This document shows positions 45,756 to 58,900 of a DNA stretch of 64,000 bases, one piece after another. Both the position numbers and the translations under genes were made by a program. The notes beneath the pieces were generated by a model. That model had not been told where the DNA came from and searched no databases. It saw nothing but the letters and a program-made list of their open reading frames with translations. The DNA lies in assembly GCA_020081605.1 (NCBI GenBank), contig JAHREC010000011.1, forward strand, positions 4,030,001 to 4,094,000, in the 5' to 3' direction. Within the stretch, counting starts at the first letter, position 1; each line of letters begins with the position of its first letter. Source of the DNA: Albifimbria verrucaria. Its lineage: Eukaryota > Ascomycota > Sordariomycetes > Hypocreales > Stachybotryaceae.

Positions 45756-47317
45756 TCACCAAATGTCTTCCGAGCTCCTGACCATCTCCATGGTGGGAGT
45801 CTTGGGCATCATTCTCTTCATGCGCTTCCTGTCATCCTTGGTCACAAGGGACGGGGTCATTGGCACGCATGGCGTGAATGGCTGGTAAGGTGAGTATGGT
45901 ACCGCGCTCGCGGTATACGGTGTCATGTTACCACTGGGTGACAGTGGGCCTTTCCTCTCAAACACCGTCTGCTTAGTAGTGTGCGCAATAGCCGACGGCG
46001 AGCCCAAGGCAGGCTCGTAGGCACGTAGCGGGAGCGTGCCACCGGTGCGGACAGCTGACGGTGGGTTTGGACGCTGGAATGTAGCTCCGGGCTTGGGCGA
46101 CAGCGGCAAGGACGGAAATCTTGCTCCTGGCTTGGGCGACGAAGGGAGGCCGACCAGGGGCACTTGGGAATGCTCCGAGGTTGCAGACTCCGGATCGGCC
46201 TCCGTTGGCGCCTGGGACATGTTCCTGCTGTGCGTGTAGGGCCCTAGTTGCGAGCCGATCCGCTCATCGATGCTCTGGACACTTTGCGGAGACATGTCCG
46301 GGGTGAGCGGTGCTCCGGAGTTGCGCACCTGAGCGCCAAATCGAATCTGGTCGGTTGGAATGGGTGGCGGAGGAGGAGGGAGTAATGCCTTGGGGGATAA
46401 TGTTCATTTCTTGGGCCTCTGGTCGGGGAAATGTGGCTGACTTGGGGTCATGATTGGTGAAGAAATATTGATGCCCTTGACAGTCTTCTTCTTTGGCGAC
46501 CGAAGAGCGGACAGGATGGATGATGTCCGTGACTGTGTTCTATCCTCCTTGGCGGCGCTCAGGTTCAGACTGGCGGGCTTTGTCCTCTCCTTCTTTGTCA
46601 ACGTAGCTGTAGGCTTGTCTAACGTTGGTCGAGGCGATTGGCCAGGTATGACCGGCGCATCTAGTACAATCCCTTTCTGCTTGGCCTCGTCATGCTCCAT
46701 CACGTACTTATACATCTCCTCGAGCTGTTGTTGAGCCATGATTCTGTCTGCTGATACAACCCGTTGGTCGACTTGAGGGTCTACCCCAGGAGCACTGGTC
46801 GCAGATACGGGGATGGGAAGACGTAGGGGTTTGGTGTCGAAGGGAAGTCGGTCCTGATCGGAGAAGGGTACGAGAAATTGGGAACGGATGGGCTGCTAGC
46901 AACACTTGGCGGCCCGTAGGCGTTGGGAGGAAACTGAGGAGGAAACTGCTCGGAGCCTTCTGGAGGGAACTCGTGAGGGAACTGTGGGCTAAGGATTGGG
47001 TTGTGCGGCTTCTCCTCAAAATCGATCTCGTCGTTGCCAGCGCTGAGGTGTTGGCGTCGCTTCTTAGATAGAGCTAGGAGGGTAATGGCGACCAGCACCA
47101 GAGAGATGGCGTATGCTCCAACAATACCGCCAATCTGAGCGGGAAGATACTTGTTCTCTTGAAAAGCGCTTTTGGCCAGGAGGGGCCGTCTTCCGGGTCA
47201 GCGGTGGTGTTGTTCCTTCTGTTCAATTCTGATGGAGCGGCTTGCGCTTGAGCTAGAGAGGATAAAAAGAATAGATCACGAAGAGAAGCGAACAGGATTG
47301 TGGATGCTCAGGAGCAT
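45756..47317 (-). CDS. Conserved fungal single-pass membrane protein with Pro-rich cytoplasmic tail
   Basis: The gene encodes a short, probably extracellular or lumenal segment (RRNNTTADPEDGPSWPKALF, with an N-glycosylation sequon), one membrane helix (IGGIVGAYAISLVLVAITLL) followed by LALSKKRR, and a long tail rich in Pro and Ser. The tail includes FPHEFPPEGSEQFPPQFPP, MAQQQLEEMYKYVMEHDEAK, RSPKKKTVKGINISSPIMTP and a C-terminal MKRMMPKTPTMEMVRSSEDIW. The topology and tail suggest a membrane scaffold or signalling protein, but I know no function. The start is not resolved, and 47317 is the nearest ATG (MLLSIHNP) upstream of a probable intron. Frame breaks lie at 47162-47165 and 46809-46812. 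An in-frame TGA at 46404-46406 separates PDQRPKK from TLSPKALLPPPPPP. Confidence 0.6.
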
Positions 47318-48821
47318 TGTGATGAGAGCAGAGCCGATCTTTATCAAGGAGCTGATCACTGCGTGACTGAACCTCCTGAATGTAAGCCTTGAAACATGGT
47401 TTGACGGAGAAGTGACATGGCGAGGGACGAATATGCGGCTTGGATAGGGTATATAGCGGCTGGTGATGTTCGGCAGTGCTTCGAGTTGGCGCCGGGCTGC
47501 AAACCTGGGCGCTGACTTGCTCGACCGTTGCTTAGCCCCGCAGAACAACATCGCTCACTGGTGGCACATGCATGAGCAACGAATTAATAGCGTCCAAAAT
47601 AGGTGATGGAGGTTGCGTGCAGACCACGATCAAAAGGCCATTCGCGGCATGTGGTTGGACGGATCGACGTGATGGCAGGGGTAGCTAAGCGCCCGCCTCC
47701 AGCCCCCAAAGCATGATTGGCGGTCAAGCCCGCCACCCGCCCCGCGCCGGCCTGTTGGAGCGGGGATGCAATGAGCACAAGAGAGGCTGGCCATCGAATA
47801 GGAGGACACTCAGTGTTGGTCCCTGGCCCCGTCGCTGGGGTTGGGCGCGGGTGATTATATCTCAGGGTGAACCGCCAACAGTCCTGAGCATGAGATTCGA
47901 CAAAACCTCAGGCCCCTTGCAGATGTTTGCCAAAGAGCCGTCCCAGAAACATCAAAGCACTGATAGTCACCAGACCTAACGCTTGCGGTGTAGCGTATGC
48001 TGCTGAAGGGACGAACTAAAGGTGTGATGGCTGTGATATACTGCGCTGTGATTCGGGTCACATTTGGATCACCAAAACTAGTCACTAAGGTGAGGTTCCA
48101 TTTGAATACTTGGCTGGGTGGTCAGCACACCTGGCCGTGACAGAGGATTGATACCATGGGATGCTCAGTTCATGCTCCTCATTTAGCCCAGCTGCGCCGA
48201 TCCTGTTTGGACAAACCAGTATGCATCACATTGCTGACGGGGCCCTGCCGTAGCGTATGATGGAACTTGCCGGCTCAGGCTCGGCAGCGGTGCTTAATAT
48301 ATGCAAGAGTCGCATTGCAGGGTCGCAAAGCCAGGCTGGAGGACGGCATTGAAGGCTTCCGTATCTATAATTGAATATTTATTGGGGTCAGGCTGGTTGG
48401 TTCAGCTTGCCAGGACGAGATTCCCCGCGGAGGAAAACACTCGAGGCATCCGCTAAATTCATCGAGTCCTTGGCTAGGGGCAATTCGGCCAATGGAACAA
48501 CCTGATGGTGAACATATTAGCGTAGACAAGACGAGTACGCCAATTGATAAATCTCTGTAGCGTGAATAGGCAGTTGTGTTTATCCCCGAAAAAGGTGGCA
48601 AACGCTACCACAAAAACAACGCACGTGACCACGCGCTGGGATCCCGTCCTCGACGCGCCTCCAGATCTGTTCCACGTCTTGATACGTGAACAAGTCGCTG
48701 TCAATCTCAAAACAGCGAGAATCTGGCTCACATTAGCTCAGTCGCCATACCCGAATGCTTCAATGAGACTGTATGCCATAAAAGATTCGCAGGAGCGGTA
48801 CAGCTGTCCCGCGCCGGCACC
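47318..48821. other. 1.5 kb intergenic region
   Basis: This lies between divergent genes, the membrane protein on minus and the helicase on plus. The left part may hold an unrecognised first exon of the membrane protein gene (signal peptide). I see no repeat or RNA gene. Confidence 0.5.
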
Positions 48822-51763
48822 ATGTCGACACCAACTCGTGGCGACAGCGCCATTCTCAAGTCCTTGAATCCTGCCCAGCGACGTGCAGTAACATCCAAGG
48901 CATCCACCGTGGCTATACTTGCCGGACCCGGGAGCGGGAAAACTCACACCCTTACGTCTCGTATTGTGTGGCTCATCCAGGAGCTAGGCTATCAGCCAGC
49001 CGATATTGTTGTCGCAACATTCACAGTAAAGGCTGCCAGAGAGATGCAGGAGCGCATTGGCATGACTCTGGGCCAAGATGATGAGAAGAAGCTTGTTCTT
49101 GGCACATTTCATTCCATTGCTCGTCGCTATTTGGCCACATACGGCAAACGCATCGGCTTGGACCCCAAATTTGGAATTGCGGATGACAGTGATTCGAAAG
49201 CCATCCTACAAAGAATATGCAAGCGTCTCAATCTTAATATCGAACCAAGTTATGCAAGATCATGGATAAGCAAGAAGAAGGCCAAAGGCACCGCTGCGGT
49301 TGTCCTCACCAAGAATGGAAAACAAGCACCAGAAAACCCATCACTCAAAATATGCTACGAAGAGTATCAAGACCAGCTTGCTCGGTCTAATCTTCTTGAC
49401 TACGACGATCTGCTCGTGCGCTGTGTCGAGCTGCTCAAAATGCACCCATCATGCGTCTCGAACGTCCAAGCTGTTTTGATCGACGAATACCAAGACACCA
49501 ATGGTATTCAATATGAACTTATGAAACTGTTTGCTCAAGCCCGTCAACGAATCACCGTTGTTGGAGACCCAGATCAGAGTATCTATGGCTGGCGTTCGGC
49601 TGAAATCCAGAATCTCTACCGGTTGTTGCGCGACTTCCCAGGAACCGACGAGATCTCCCTAGAGGAAAACTACCGATCTTCACAATCCATTCTATCCATA
49701 TCCCTCAACATCATTCAGCAAGACAAGAAGCGTTATCAGAAGGTCCTTTTACCTGTACACACAAAAGGTGCCACGCCGGTTCTCAGAAGACTCAGAGACC
49801 CTTCAGCAGAAGGTGCATGGATTGTCACTGAAATCAATCGAGCCATCATGATGTTTGGAGGAATGCTTAAAAACGAAGATGTTGCTGTTCTTCTTCGATC
49901 AGCTTCACTTTCTCGTCATATCGAGTCTGCTCTGGGAAAGGCTGGGGTTCCATATCGCATGATTGGTGGCCATAAATTCTACGAACGCAAGGAAATCAAA
50001 GTCTTACTAGACTATCTTAGGCTTGTGTACCAACCCGACAACAACGATGCTCTTGCTCGAGTTATCAATGTACCGCGGAGGGGAATCGGAGAAACCACAG
50101 TCAAGTCTCTGCTCGAAGAGGCGGAACAAGCCAAAATAAGCGTTTGGGCACTGTTATGGAGACATTGCCGAGGCGGTCGTCAAGCAAAAACAAATATCAG
50201 AGCGAAGATGGAACAGAAAATCAACGTGGAGTTGCTACGCATGATCGATAATCTCCAGCAAAAAGCCCGGTTATTACAGTCCGAAGACACCTGGACTCTT
50301 GTGGATCTTATCCAGCAGCTCATCTCTGACCTCAATTTCGAAAAATACCTGGAACAGGAATACCCCGAAGACCACGAGCAGCGGTGGGCTAGCGTACAAG
50401 AATTCCTTAGTCTAGCCAATGACTTCGTTCGCGACTTCGGCAAGGCGGAAGACTCAGAAGCATTGCCCGAGATCGCCGACCTCGATCAGTCCAAGGAAGA
50501 CGATATTCTGGGACGGTTCCTGGCGAATATCTCATTAGCCTCGGACGCTCAAAGAAACGAACAAGGCCAAGAAAAGTCATCAATGGTGACCATTTCTACC
50601 ATCCATGCCGCAAAAGGGCTTGAGTGGCCTGTCGTATTCATTCCCGCAGTCTATTCAGGATCGATTCCGCACGCCCGATCTGAGGATGAAGATGAAGAAC
50701 GACGTTTGCTTTACGTGGCTATGACGCGGGCACAGACTTTGCTATACTTGAGTTGTCCTATCTTTGGCGCTCAAAACATGGGGAAAGTAGAACTTTCTCC
50801 ATTCATTGCACCGTTTGCCTTGGATGTTTTCGCCGAGAAAGGCGCGTCTTTCAACCGTTCAATCCTCGAGGGTGCTGCACATATTCTTCGACGAGACGCA
50901 CCTTCAGAGAAAGACATCTTCGCAAAATTGCCCCTGATGTTTTCACCCGAGGACGACTTATACCCTGTTGACCCGCTCGCAGTAGAAGATGGAGATGGAA
51001 CAGGCCGTTTCGCGCGGCCAGCAAAGCGTCAACGAGTATCCTTGGAGAATGCGGTACAGCAACTTGATGAGACACCATGGCAGAGGGAATATGCCACGAC
51101 CATGGAGAAGTCTTCTGATTTTACCGTATCCGCATTGCCAGGCTTCGTCACTGCCGGGGCACATAAGCAGGCCCTTACTACAATAGAAGCCAATGCTCCC
51201 TAAAGGCCGGTGCGAAAACCCAGATGCCGAGAATGGGAACAACTCGTCGACCGGCTGATCAGAAAAGTCTTCTTGCTTTCTTTCCGACGGGGCCAACCTC
51301 GAAGCCGCCTCCAAAGAATGAAGGTAGATTCTCGTCCTACGCCCGCTATCAGTCTGTTCTTTCACGGGCTGCTTGTTACTTGGAGCCTTCGGAATCGTCG
51401 CCTGTTGAAGAGAAGAAGCCCGCCATCGATAAGGAGCTGGCGCAGCATAAGCCACCGACTGGAAAGATACTTGCGCGTCCAAGCATGGTGAAAATAGAGA
51501 ATGACACTTCGAAGAAGGCATATGCCTGTTTCTCCAGCTCGCCGACCAGACCATCATCGTCTGGCGCTAGCAAAGAGGAAGCCGCGAAAAATGTACAAAC
51601 CCGGCCGGCTTCTAGCTTTCATGCCACAACCTTCACTTCGGCTGGTGGGGCTGGCGGTGGTATTAGGCGCCCCGTGGGCTTGGGACCAGGCCCTTCCATG
51701 GAACGACTGTTGAAGCCATTCAAGCCGCCAACCATAAATCGCCCTAGAGGCCCGACAGGTTAA
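48822..51763 (+). CDS. srs2: Srs2-type UvrD/Rep family DNA helicase
   Basis: This superfamily 1A 3'-5' helicase of about 980 residues dismantles Rad51 filaments and acts at replication forks in yeast. ATG at 48822 gives MSTPTRGDSAILKSLNPAQ. Motifs in order are GPGSGKT (Walker A), TFTVKAAREM (Ia), LLDYDDLLVR, LIDEYQD (Walker B), VVGDPDQSIYGWR (III), EENYRSS (IV), TIHAAKGLEWPVVF (V) and DEERRLLYVAMTRA (VI). The C-terminal region is disordered and carries QKSLLAFF (51260-51283), which matches the PIP-box pattern for PCNA binding. There are no introns. One frame break at CCC 51198-51200 creates a false stop. With one more C the frame continues through LKAGAKTQMPRMG and ends at TAA/TAG about 51763. 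Confidence 0.93.
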
Positions 51764-52076
51764 ACAACAGGTTGCAGACATTGTGGGTCTCAGGCTGAGG
51801 CATTATACCCCACGAGTTGCAGCAGAAAATCGGTGTTTTGGAATGCCCATGTCAATCCACCATAACGGCTAAGCTTAACGACATCCTAACGCTTACACTT
51901 CACGACAGCAGAGTAACGCAACATGCTCCGCGACATACATCTAATATATAAATGAGTTGGTTTCTTCAGAAGAAGGCCTCATTCCAACAACATTTCACAA
52001 TCATTGACCACCACAAGCCACATATTCAGCTTTGCATTCAAGGATATCTGCTATCGCAACCTTGCATTCAGCAACC
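51764..52076. other. Short intergenic region
   Basis: This 313-base spacer between same-strand genes holds the helicase 3' end and the promoter of the small mitochondrial-type protein. No further feature is seen. Confidence 0.6.
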
Positions 52077-52343
52077 ATGCTCTCCACCGTCTTCATCCGC
52101 ACATCCCCACGCCTTGCTGCACGCGCGGCCCCACAAAACGTCTTCTCCACTCCGCACATGACGTGTAGGCCTATCAGTACCGAAGCTAGCGCCCAAAACT
52201 CTGGGCCTTGGTCTTGGAGCAAACTCTCTCCGACCACCCGGCGCAATATCAAAGTCGCCCTGGCAGTCGGTGCTGCCACTGATGCCTACGTTCTTTATCA
52301 CTACTATCCCAACATGATCGGAGCCACGAAGAAAGTGGAGTAA
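52077..52343 (+). CDS. Small mitochondrial-type membrane protein, 88 residues, function unknown
   Basis: ATG at 52077 opens MLSTVFIRTSPRLAARAAPQ, an Arg/Ala/Ser-rich N terminus without acidic residues, typical of a mitochondrial import signal. A Trp-rich motif (GPWSWSKLSP) is followed by TTRRNIKVALAVGAATDAYVLYHYYPNMIG, a probable single membrane helix with an aromatic exit. The frame ends at TAA after KKVE. The size and shape resemble small accessory subunits or assembly factors of respiratory complexes, but I cannot name a family. It is in one exon and has no frame break. It sits downstream of the helicase on the same strand. Confidence 0.75.
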   Translation: MLSTVFIRTSPRLAARAAPQNVFSTPHMTCRPISTEASAQNSGPWSWSKLSPTTRRNIKVALAVGAATDAYVLYHYYPNMIGATKKVE

Positions 52344-53569
52344 ATTTTGAGCTCAGGTACAAGCTGGTTTAGATACAAGATGGACATCTGAGTGCTGTCA
52401 AGTCTCAGAAAATCATTGGGCAGTTGAAGGCCAATGTACAGTGTATTAAATGGAGTATTAGACTAGGATGTGTATTGAATTGGGCACAAATGCAAAATGC
52501 GGTCAAAGATCTATTGATATTAGTAGGCCTCTCAGTCAAGACGATATTTGCCCAAGCAACTCTTTGCCTTATTACCCCAGCTACTACTTTATTGGCACTT
52601 CTCAGTAAGCGACGTGCTCGTTTAGGCCCAATTTAATGCGAGTTCGTCGGGTGACCCACGGTACCACCTCTTCCGCTGCATCATCGTCTTCTGTCAGAGG
52701 ACTAAATCTGTTTCTCCCAGATCTCCAACAAAGTATTTAGTTGCCATTTCGGAGTCTGATACCAGATTGGTAGGCTGAGGGCGGGATTCCCATCCCTGCC
52801 GCAGCGGGGTTCGTGATGATATGAGAGCTTGTTATTGCCTTGTAGGCATCCTTCAGCGATACTAGAACGATACCCCGAATGACTGGAAGCTTGGATTCAC
52901 CTCCTTTGATGACAGGAAGCCTTCAGCAGTTTAGGACATGAGAACGATGAACACTGTCTCGTTCTTTTGCCACTTGGATGGGTTCTGAGACACGGCATGT
53001 CAGTAGGCATGGGCGAGTTGAAACTATTTCAATGCTGCTATCACGAGGCAACTCAGCCCAAAGTTGACAATCTTGCTATAGCTTGCAATCTATCACGTTT
53101 AGATACCACTTGTTTACACGAATGACCTCGGCTTTCCCCACAGCCGCCTGCATGGCTTGCATCGAGGCCTATCACATCCCAGGGCTGGGGCTGACATCGA
53201 TCAGCATGCTTGGTTGGGGTAGTTCCCATGCCGTCATTGGCACCGTCGTCCAGCGGCGGAAATGAAGAACCGACCGTGCGGCCTGTTTTCAACCACTCGC
53301 TTAGCCATCAATACTCCCTCCTTTAAGCCTGCTGGCCAAGCACATCGACCGGGAAGGGCAGGTCGCAATCGGTACTCGTGTCTAGGATGCGTAGCCGTGC
53401 CTGTGAAGGAGGGGCAGAAATGTGTGCCAGCCGATCTGTACCATATCTGTGATTTCATCGTTCTCTGCCATTGTGATGGATAAAGACAAATCAGCCCCCG
53501 GTGTGGGCGAAGGCTGGTCTGAGTGACTGAGCCCAATGCCACTTGGGACACGAGTAGCTGCAGGACATC
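52344..53569. other. 1.2 kb intergenic region
   Basis: This is the promoter region of the ceramidase gene. The open frames are short and show no domain, and no tRNA or repeat was seen. Confidence 0.6.
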
Positions 53570-55938
53570 ATGGCATACTCACAAAGTTCTGATGGAGGGT
53601 TTGCCCTTCGCAGACGCCTTATCTTTGGCGTGTTTACTCTCATTTCTGTGATCATTGTTGCTGCCATTGCATACGCGGGACCTACCAGTGGGTTCGCCCG
53701 TCAACATGCATTCGACTTCAAGGTCCGTAGCGCACCAAACCTCAAGGACAGAGCTCCACCGGCAGGAGACAAGTACTTGATTGGTGTAGGAAAAGCAGAC
53801 ATCACTGGCCCTGTCGTGGAAATTGGCTTCGCTGGATATGCAGACCTGGCACAAACCGGCACAGGACTACGGCAACGTATCTACAGCCGCGCTTTCATCG
53901 TCGGCGATGTGAACAAGCCAAGCGATCGCTTCGTGTATCTCGTGCTCGATACGCAGTCTGGCGATACAGGCGTTCGAAGGGGAATCTTGGAGGGTGTTGC
54001 AGCGCTTGGTAGCGGATACTCCGTGTACAATCGGAACAACATCGCCGTGACAGGCACTCATAGCCACTCAGGCCCCGGTGCTTGGTTCAATTACTTGCTT
54101 CCTCAGATTACCTCTCTGGGATACGACAAGCAGAGCTACCAGGCTATTGTTGACGGTGCTGTCCTTTCGATCAAGCGTGCACACGAGAGCTTGCGCGAGG
54201 TAAGTGTGGTGATGGGAAGCTAATCAGAAGAGAAACAACTAACTTTATCAAAGGGTTATCTGGATGTCAGCACTGCCGAGGTCAAGGATGGCTCTATCAA
54301 CCGTTCCTTGTGGGCTTACCTCAACAACCCCGAAGCAGAGCGTTCCCGCTACAAGAGCGACACCGAAACAACTCTTACTCTCCTCCGATTCCAGCGTGCC
54401 TCAGACAACAAGAACATTGGCGTCCTTACTTGGTTCCCTGTTCATCCTACCTCTCTATATGGAAACAACACTCACGTGACCGGAGACAACAAGGGTGTTG
54501 CGGCCTGGATGTTGGAGCGAGACCTAGCTGGCGATGCCTCTGCCGCTGAGGGCTTCGTGGCTGGCTTTAGCCAGGCTAGTGTTAGTGACACGTCTCCCAA
54601 CACTTTGGGAGCATGGTGTGATGATGGCTCTGGCCAGATGTGCAGTTTGGAGAACAGCACTTGTGCAGATGGCAAGTCGCAGGCATGTCACGGTCGTGGT
54701 CCAGAGTTTCGAGCGCTCGATCTTGGCGTCAAGAGTGGCTACGAGAATGGTCGTCGTCAATTCACTGCTGCGAAGCAAGCATACGTAAGTTCCGGATCCC
54801 TTACTGCATGGTTGGTTACTGACAAATCATTCCAAGACCTCCGCGAGCTCATCCTCGACTCCCATCGTGGGAAGCACTGTCAAGGCCTTCCACTTCTTCC
54901 AAGACATGAGTTTCTGGAAATTCAACTTACCTGATGGTACCCCAGCCATGACATGCCCGGCCGGACTCGGTTATTCCTTTGCTGCGGGAACTTCTGACTG
55001 GCCCGGTGCCTTCGACTTTACGCAGGAGACTCTGGGAACCCTGATGCCAACCCTCTGTGGGCTGTTGTATCCGGGCTCCTACGAACTCCCACTGCTGAGC
55101 AGAAGGCCTGCCAGCAGCCAAAGCCTGTGCTTCTCGATGTTGGCGAGATGTCCACGCCTTACGCGTGGAGTCCCAACATTGTAGACATTCAAACGTTCCG
55201 AGTTGGTCAGTTCCTTATCATCGTCAGCCCTAGTGAGGCGACCACCATGGCCGGTAGACGTTGGAAGGCCGCCGTTGCCAAGGAGGCAAGCAGCTTCCTA
55301 GACAAGCCCCCAGTAGTGGTGCTGGGAGGACCAGCGAATACTTACGCTCACTACCTCAGCACCCGCGAGGAATACGAGATTCAGCGTTACGAGGGTGCTT
55401 CAACTCTCTATGGCAAGCACCAACTGGACGCTTTCATTAACTTGACTGTGAGCAATCTGAAGCACCTTACACCCAGCGCCACCACCCTCCCAAGCCAAGG
55501 ACCGGCTCCTCCGGATAACAGAGGCAACTCTTTGTCCTTCATCACCGGAGTTGTCCAGGACTCAGCTCCTATTGGTGGTGCCTTTGGCAAGGTCCTCAAA
55601 CAGCCCTCTGCGACATATGACATCGGGGCCGTCGTCAACGTCACCTTCCAGGGGCCAACCCACGCAACAATCTTCGGTTGGAGGGTACTTTTGCAGCTGT
55701 GGAACAGCAGGTCAACGGCCAGTGGACCAGGGTCCGGGATGACGCAGATTGGTTTTTGGTGTACACGTGGCGAAGGACCAACTTCGTCCTGGGTTACAGT
55801 GAGGTTGACATTACGTGGGAGACGGCGGGCAACGCGGCTGCAGGGACCTACCGTATCAAGTACTACGGTGATTCCAAGAGCCTGCTTGGAACGGTCAAGT
55901 CATTTGAAGGAACAAGTAATAGCTTCCAACTGAGATAG
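53570..55938 (+). CDS. Neutral/alkaline ceramidase
   Basis: This enzyme of about 750 residues hydrolyses ceramide to sphingosine and fatty acid. ATG at 53570 gives MAYSQSSDGGFALRRR, then a hydrophobic helix (LIFGVFTLISVIIVAAIAYAG) that acts as signal anchor, so the catalytic part lies in the secretory pathway or outside. Family landmarks are GVGKADITGPVVEIGFAGYAD, RAFIVGD, the active-site region NIAVTGTHSHSGPG, TWFPVHPTSLYGNN, NKGVAAWMLE, WCDDGSGQMC, FDFTQGD and GEMSTPYAWSP. The C-terminal domain ends SNSFQLR at TAG. Introns lie at about 54200-54254 and 54785-54837. Frame breaks lie at GG 55025-55026, where one more G gives TQGDSGNPDANPLW, and GGGG 55651-55654, where it gives FQGANPRNNLRLEG. 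It is in tandem with the small mitochondrial-type gene. Confidence 0.93.
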
Positions 55939-58900
55939 GACTAATAGCCGTTGCTGGCGCCCGAGCAATCGGTATCAGCCAAGCAAGCCCAAAAACAAGA
56001 ATGATCGTCTTGCTTTCAGCTCCTGCGGTCTATGTGGCTGCTCCTTTATCGTCATCCGCAGAAGCCCGATTGCCCAAGACACATCGGAACAAAAAAACGG
56101 CTCATCCCGTAGCCGCACTTACCTTGCTCATAGCAGTATCTTGCTATGAGGCGGTCCGGTAGCTTAGATAATTCGCGGTTGTCACCAAAACAACTTCCTC
56201 TCAAGTGTTGCTTTTTGCGCCAACAAAGTCCAGCATCCCTGGTCTCAACAGACGTAGCCCGATATCGCGTGCATTAACGCCATTCGAAGAGCCTTCTCCA
56301 CGTGAGGCCAGCAGCAGGGAGGCGCACACGAGCGAGACGCACCGGCCCGATGCGTCGCATGTTCAGAAGCCCTGTCACAAATCAACTTTCCTCTGGCTCC
56401 TGATCCCGTGCCTCTATTCATTCGTTTTGATTCAGGCGAGACACGAGATGCCGGGATGGTTGAGACAAGGGGCTTGACGGTGCCTTGCCATGGGATCGAC
56501 AATGGCTGGCGCACCTCCGCGCCGAGAAATGGGTACGTCGTCCGTAAGAAGCCGACGGAGAAGCAGGTAGCCTTCCACGCTCAATCAAGCCACTGGGTAT
56601 TGCATGAGAGTGGATCTTTGATAGTGGCAGTTTCTTTTTCTCCTATCGATGGATACGCATGCTCAGCGGTACTCGCTCGAACGCTGACCGCGCACCATCG
56701 GAGATACCTAGGATATGCTGGTCTCGTCTGGCTGTGTATTGTTGTTGCTTTTTCGTCTGAGAAGAATACTTACGACCCACATCTAGCTCATAGTTGTCAA
56801 CGCTCATCAGTCGAAACTGATGGAGCGGTTTAGATAGTGAGTGACGGAGCACAAACGTTTCAGCCGGACCACATCCGTTCTCTGAGCTTCGCCCTCCTCA
56901 TATGTCGTGTTGCGGGTCCAAGGGTCTGGGGACCATCCCCTTGCTTGAGCTCGATCGAGTGCCATGCTAGTCCAACAGCACGCGAGATGATCGGTGTGGA
57001 AGTTGGTTGCTTTTCTGGGTCCACACGCGTTTGCTTGTTAAGAATGTAAGACCATGCCGTGGCGGTTTGTAATTGTCATGTCGGAAGCCTGCCGGTTGCG
57101 CACGCCGGTTCCATAGTCCTCGAACAGCGACATGACGTCTAGACAGCCAAAGGTCAAACCTTTGAGCCAGCTTGTTTCACTATGTTTGTAATAATGGGGC
57201 GATTGACATGTAGTTACCCAGACGATCCGGTTGTGGAGGGTGCCCGGTCCGCGGAAGGCTGTCTGAGGACATTGGCGGAGGGTGAACGAGAGACTGAGGC
57301 TGACGAGACAAGCCGTCGTGGCTGTATGGACAGCCTACGTTATCATCTGCATCATTGTCCTTCCTGACTTATTGTTGCTATTGATTGCTCAACATCCGTG
57401 TTTGAGAGACAAGTCGCCGGTCAGCAAGAGAATTGTAAGTGATGGATCATGTCATGGGGCTGATGGGCTGCTCTTTGGGCAGGAATTGCGTTGTCCTGCA
57501 TTGTGTTGTACTGCAGACAGCAGGAGGGAATCCTGGTCTTTGCACACTGCGTGACAGCATCCGGTTCGTCCGTGTGGTAGCATTGTAAATAATCTACGCT
57601 CGAGTGCCTGCATTCAGGCCCAAGCATAGACCTGCATGCATCCGAAGATGTCGTGAGATGCTTGGATCCGCTGAGCCCACAAGTCACGAGTCTGCAGGTC
57701 TCCAAAGGCTACAAGGGTCCCCCAACTTCTGTAGATCAGTGTCAAGAGGGCCAGAACGTGCTTCAAGCTGTTCCTTCAACAAGCTCCCAGACCAGATGTC
57801 GATCCTTAGACGTCACACCGGTTTAGCCTAGGAGCAAGAGTTATGTCATAGCCCTTGGAGGAAACCAATTGACCAAAGCCAAGTCCATTTGGCTGAAGCC
57901 ATGTTATCCACACTATGACCAAGGTGAGGCCATTCTCAATTATTGAATGATGCCTGACCCAATCATGCTCCTCAAAGGAATCATGGCATCCTTTTGGAAA
58001 CAACCATGGCGGAAGACATGTCACAAAGGATTCATATACCGGCATCCGTAGTGTCGACCGGTACCCGTTCTTTAGGAAGCAGTGGAAATGCAACCCAATG
58101 GCGTGTTGCAGGCTTCCGCGATACGTGCCCCGTGCGGGAAGATGATTGCTCCGGGGAGGGGAACGAGGGTTATCCGGCAGTGGTGATGGCCACGGATGCT
58201 TGGATGGCCTGCATCAGCCATCGACACCCATGGACCAGTCTCCGGTACTGCTAGACGCAAGCTGGAAGACTCATGGCCCTAACCTCTTCCTAGCAAAGGC
58301 ATTCAATGGTGCGGTGCGCTGGACAAATAAGCAAGCAGCCTGGTTGCATCCAGCGTCTGTATAAGTGCTGGGATACCGAATATCGATCAGCGCCACGTCA
58401 AAACAGGCATAAGCAGCCGTAGACCCCTGCAACCGATGAGCATGCGTGGTTTGGCTAGTGCCTGGAAGCTGGATCTTGGTCGATCGGCAGCATGGGAAGA
58501 AGTGTCGCCATGCTCCAAGTTGTTCAAGCCAAAATCTTGCACATGGATGTTTGAGACATCATCCTCCCTGCCATGTACGATGCTCTGGCTTCCTCGGACC
58601 TCTCGCGCCTTTGAAAGAAGCAAGTCATTTGAGATGGGATCCATTCTACTTTCTGTTAACCATGCCATCCCAGCACGTCGCTGGGACGAGCGTCCAGTGA
58701 CCCCAACGCCTGCTTGTTCCGACTGGGGTGAGATCTGGTTCCCCACCGGGCTTCCACGCTCATCCGTGCTGGACGCCCTCCTGCGTCGATTGACGTGGCT
58801 GGCGACATGCCACCAGCATAAGGCGGCTGGCACCCAGAAATTATCCGCGAGCTGTATGAGTTGTGCCTGCAGCAGATGGCCGCGGCGTCCTGGCATTGGC

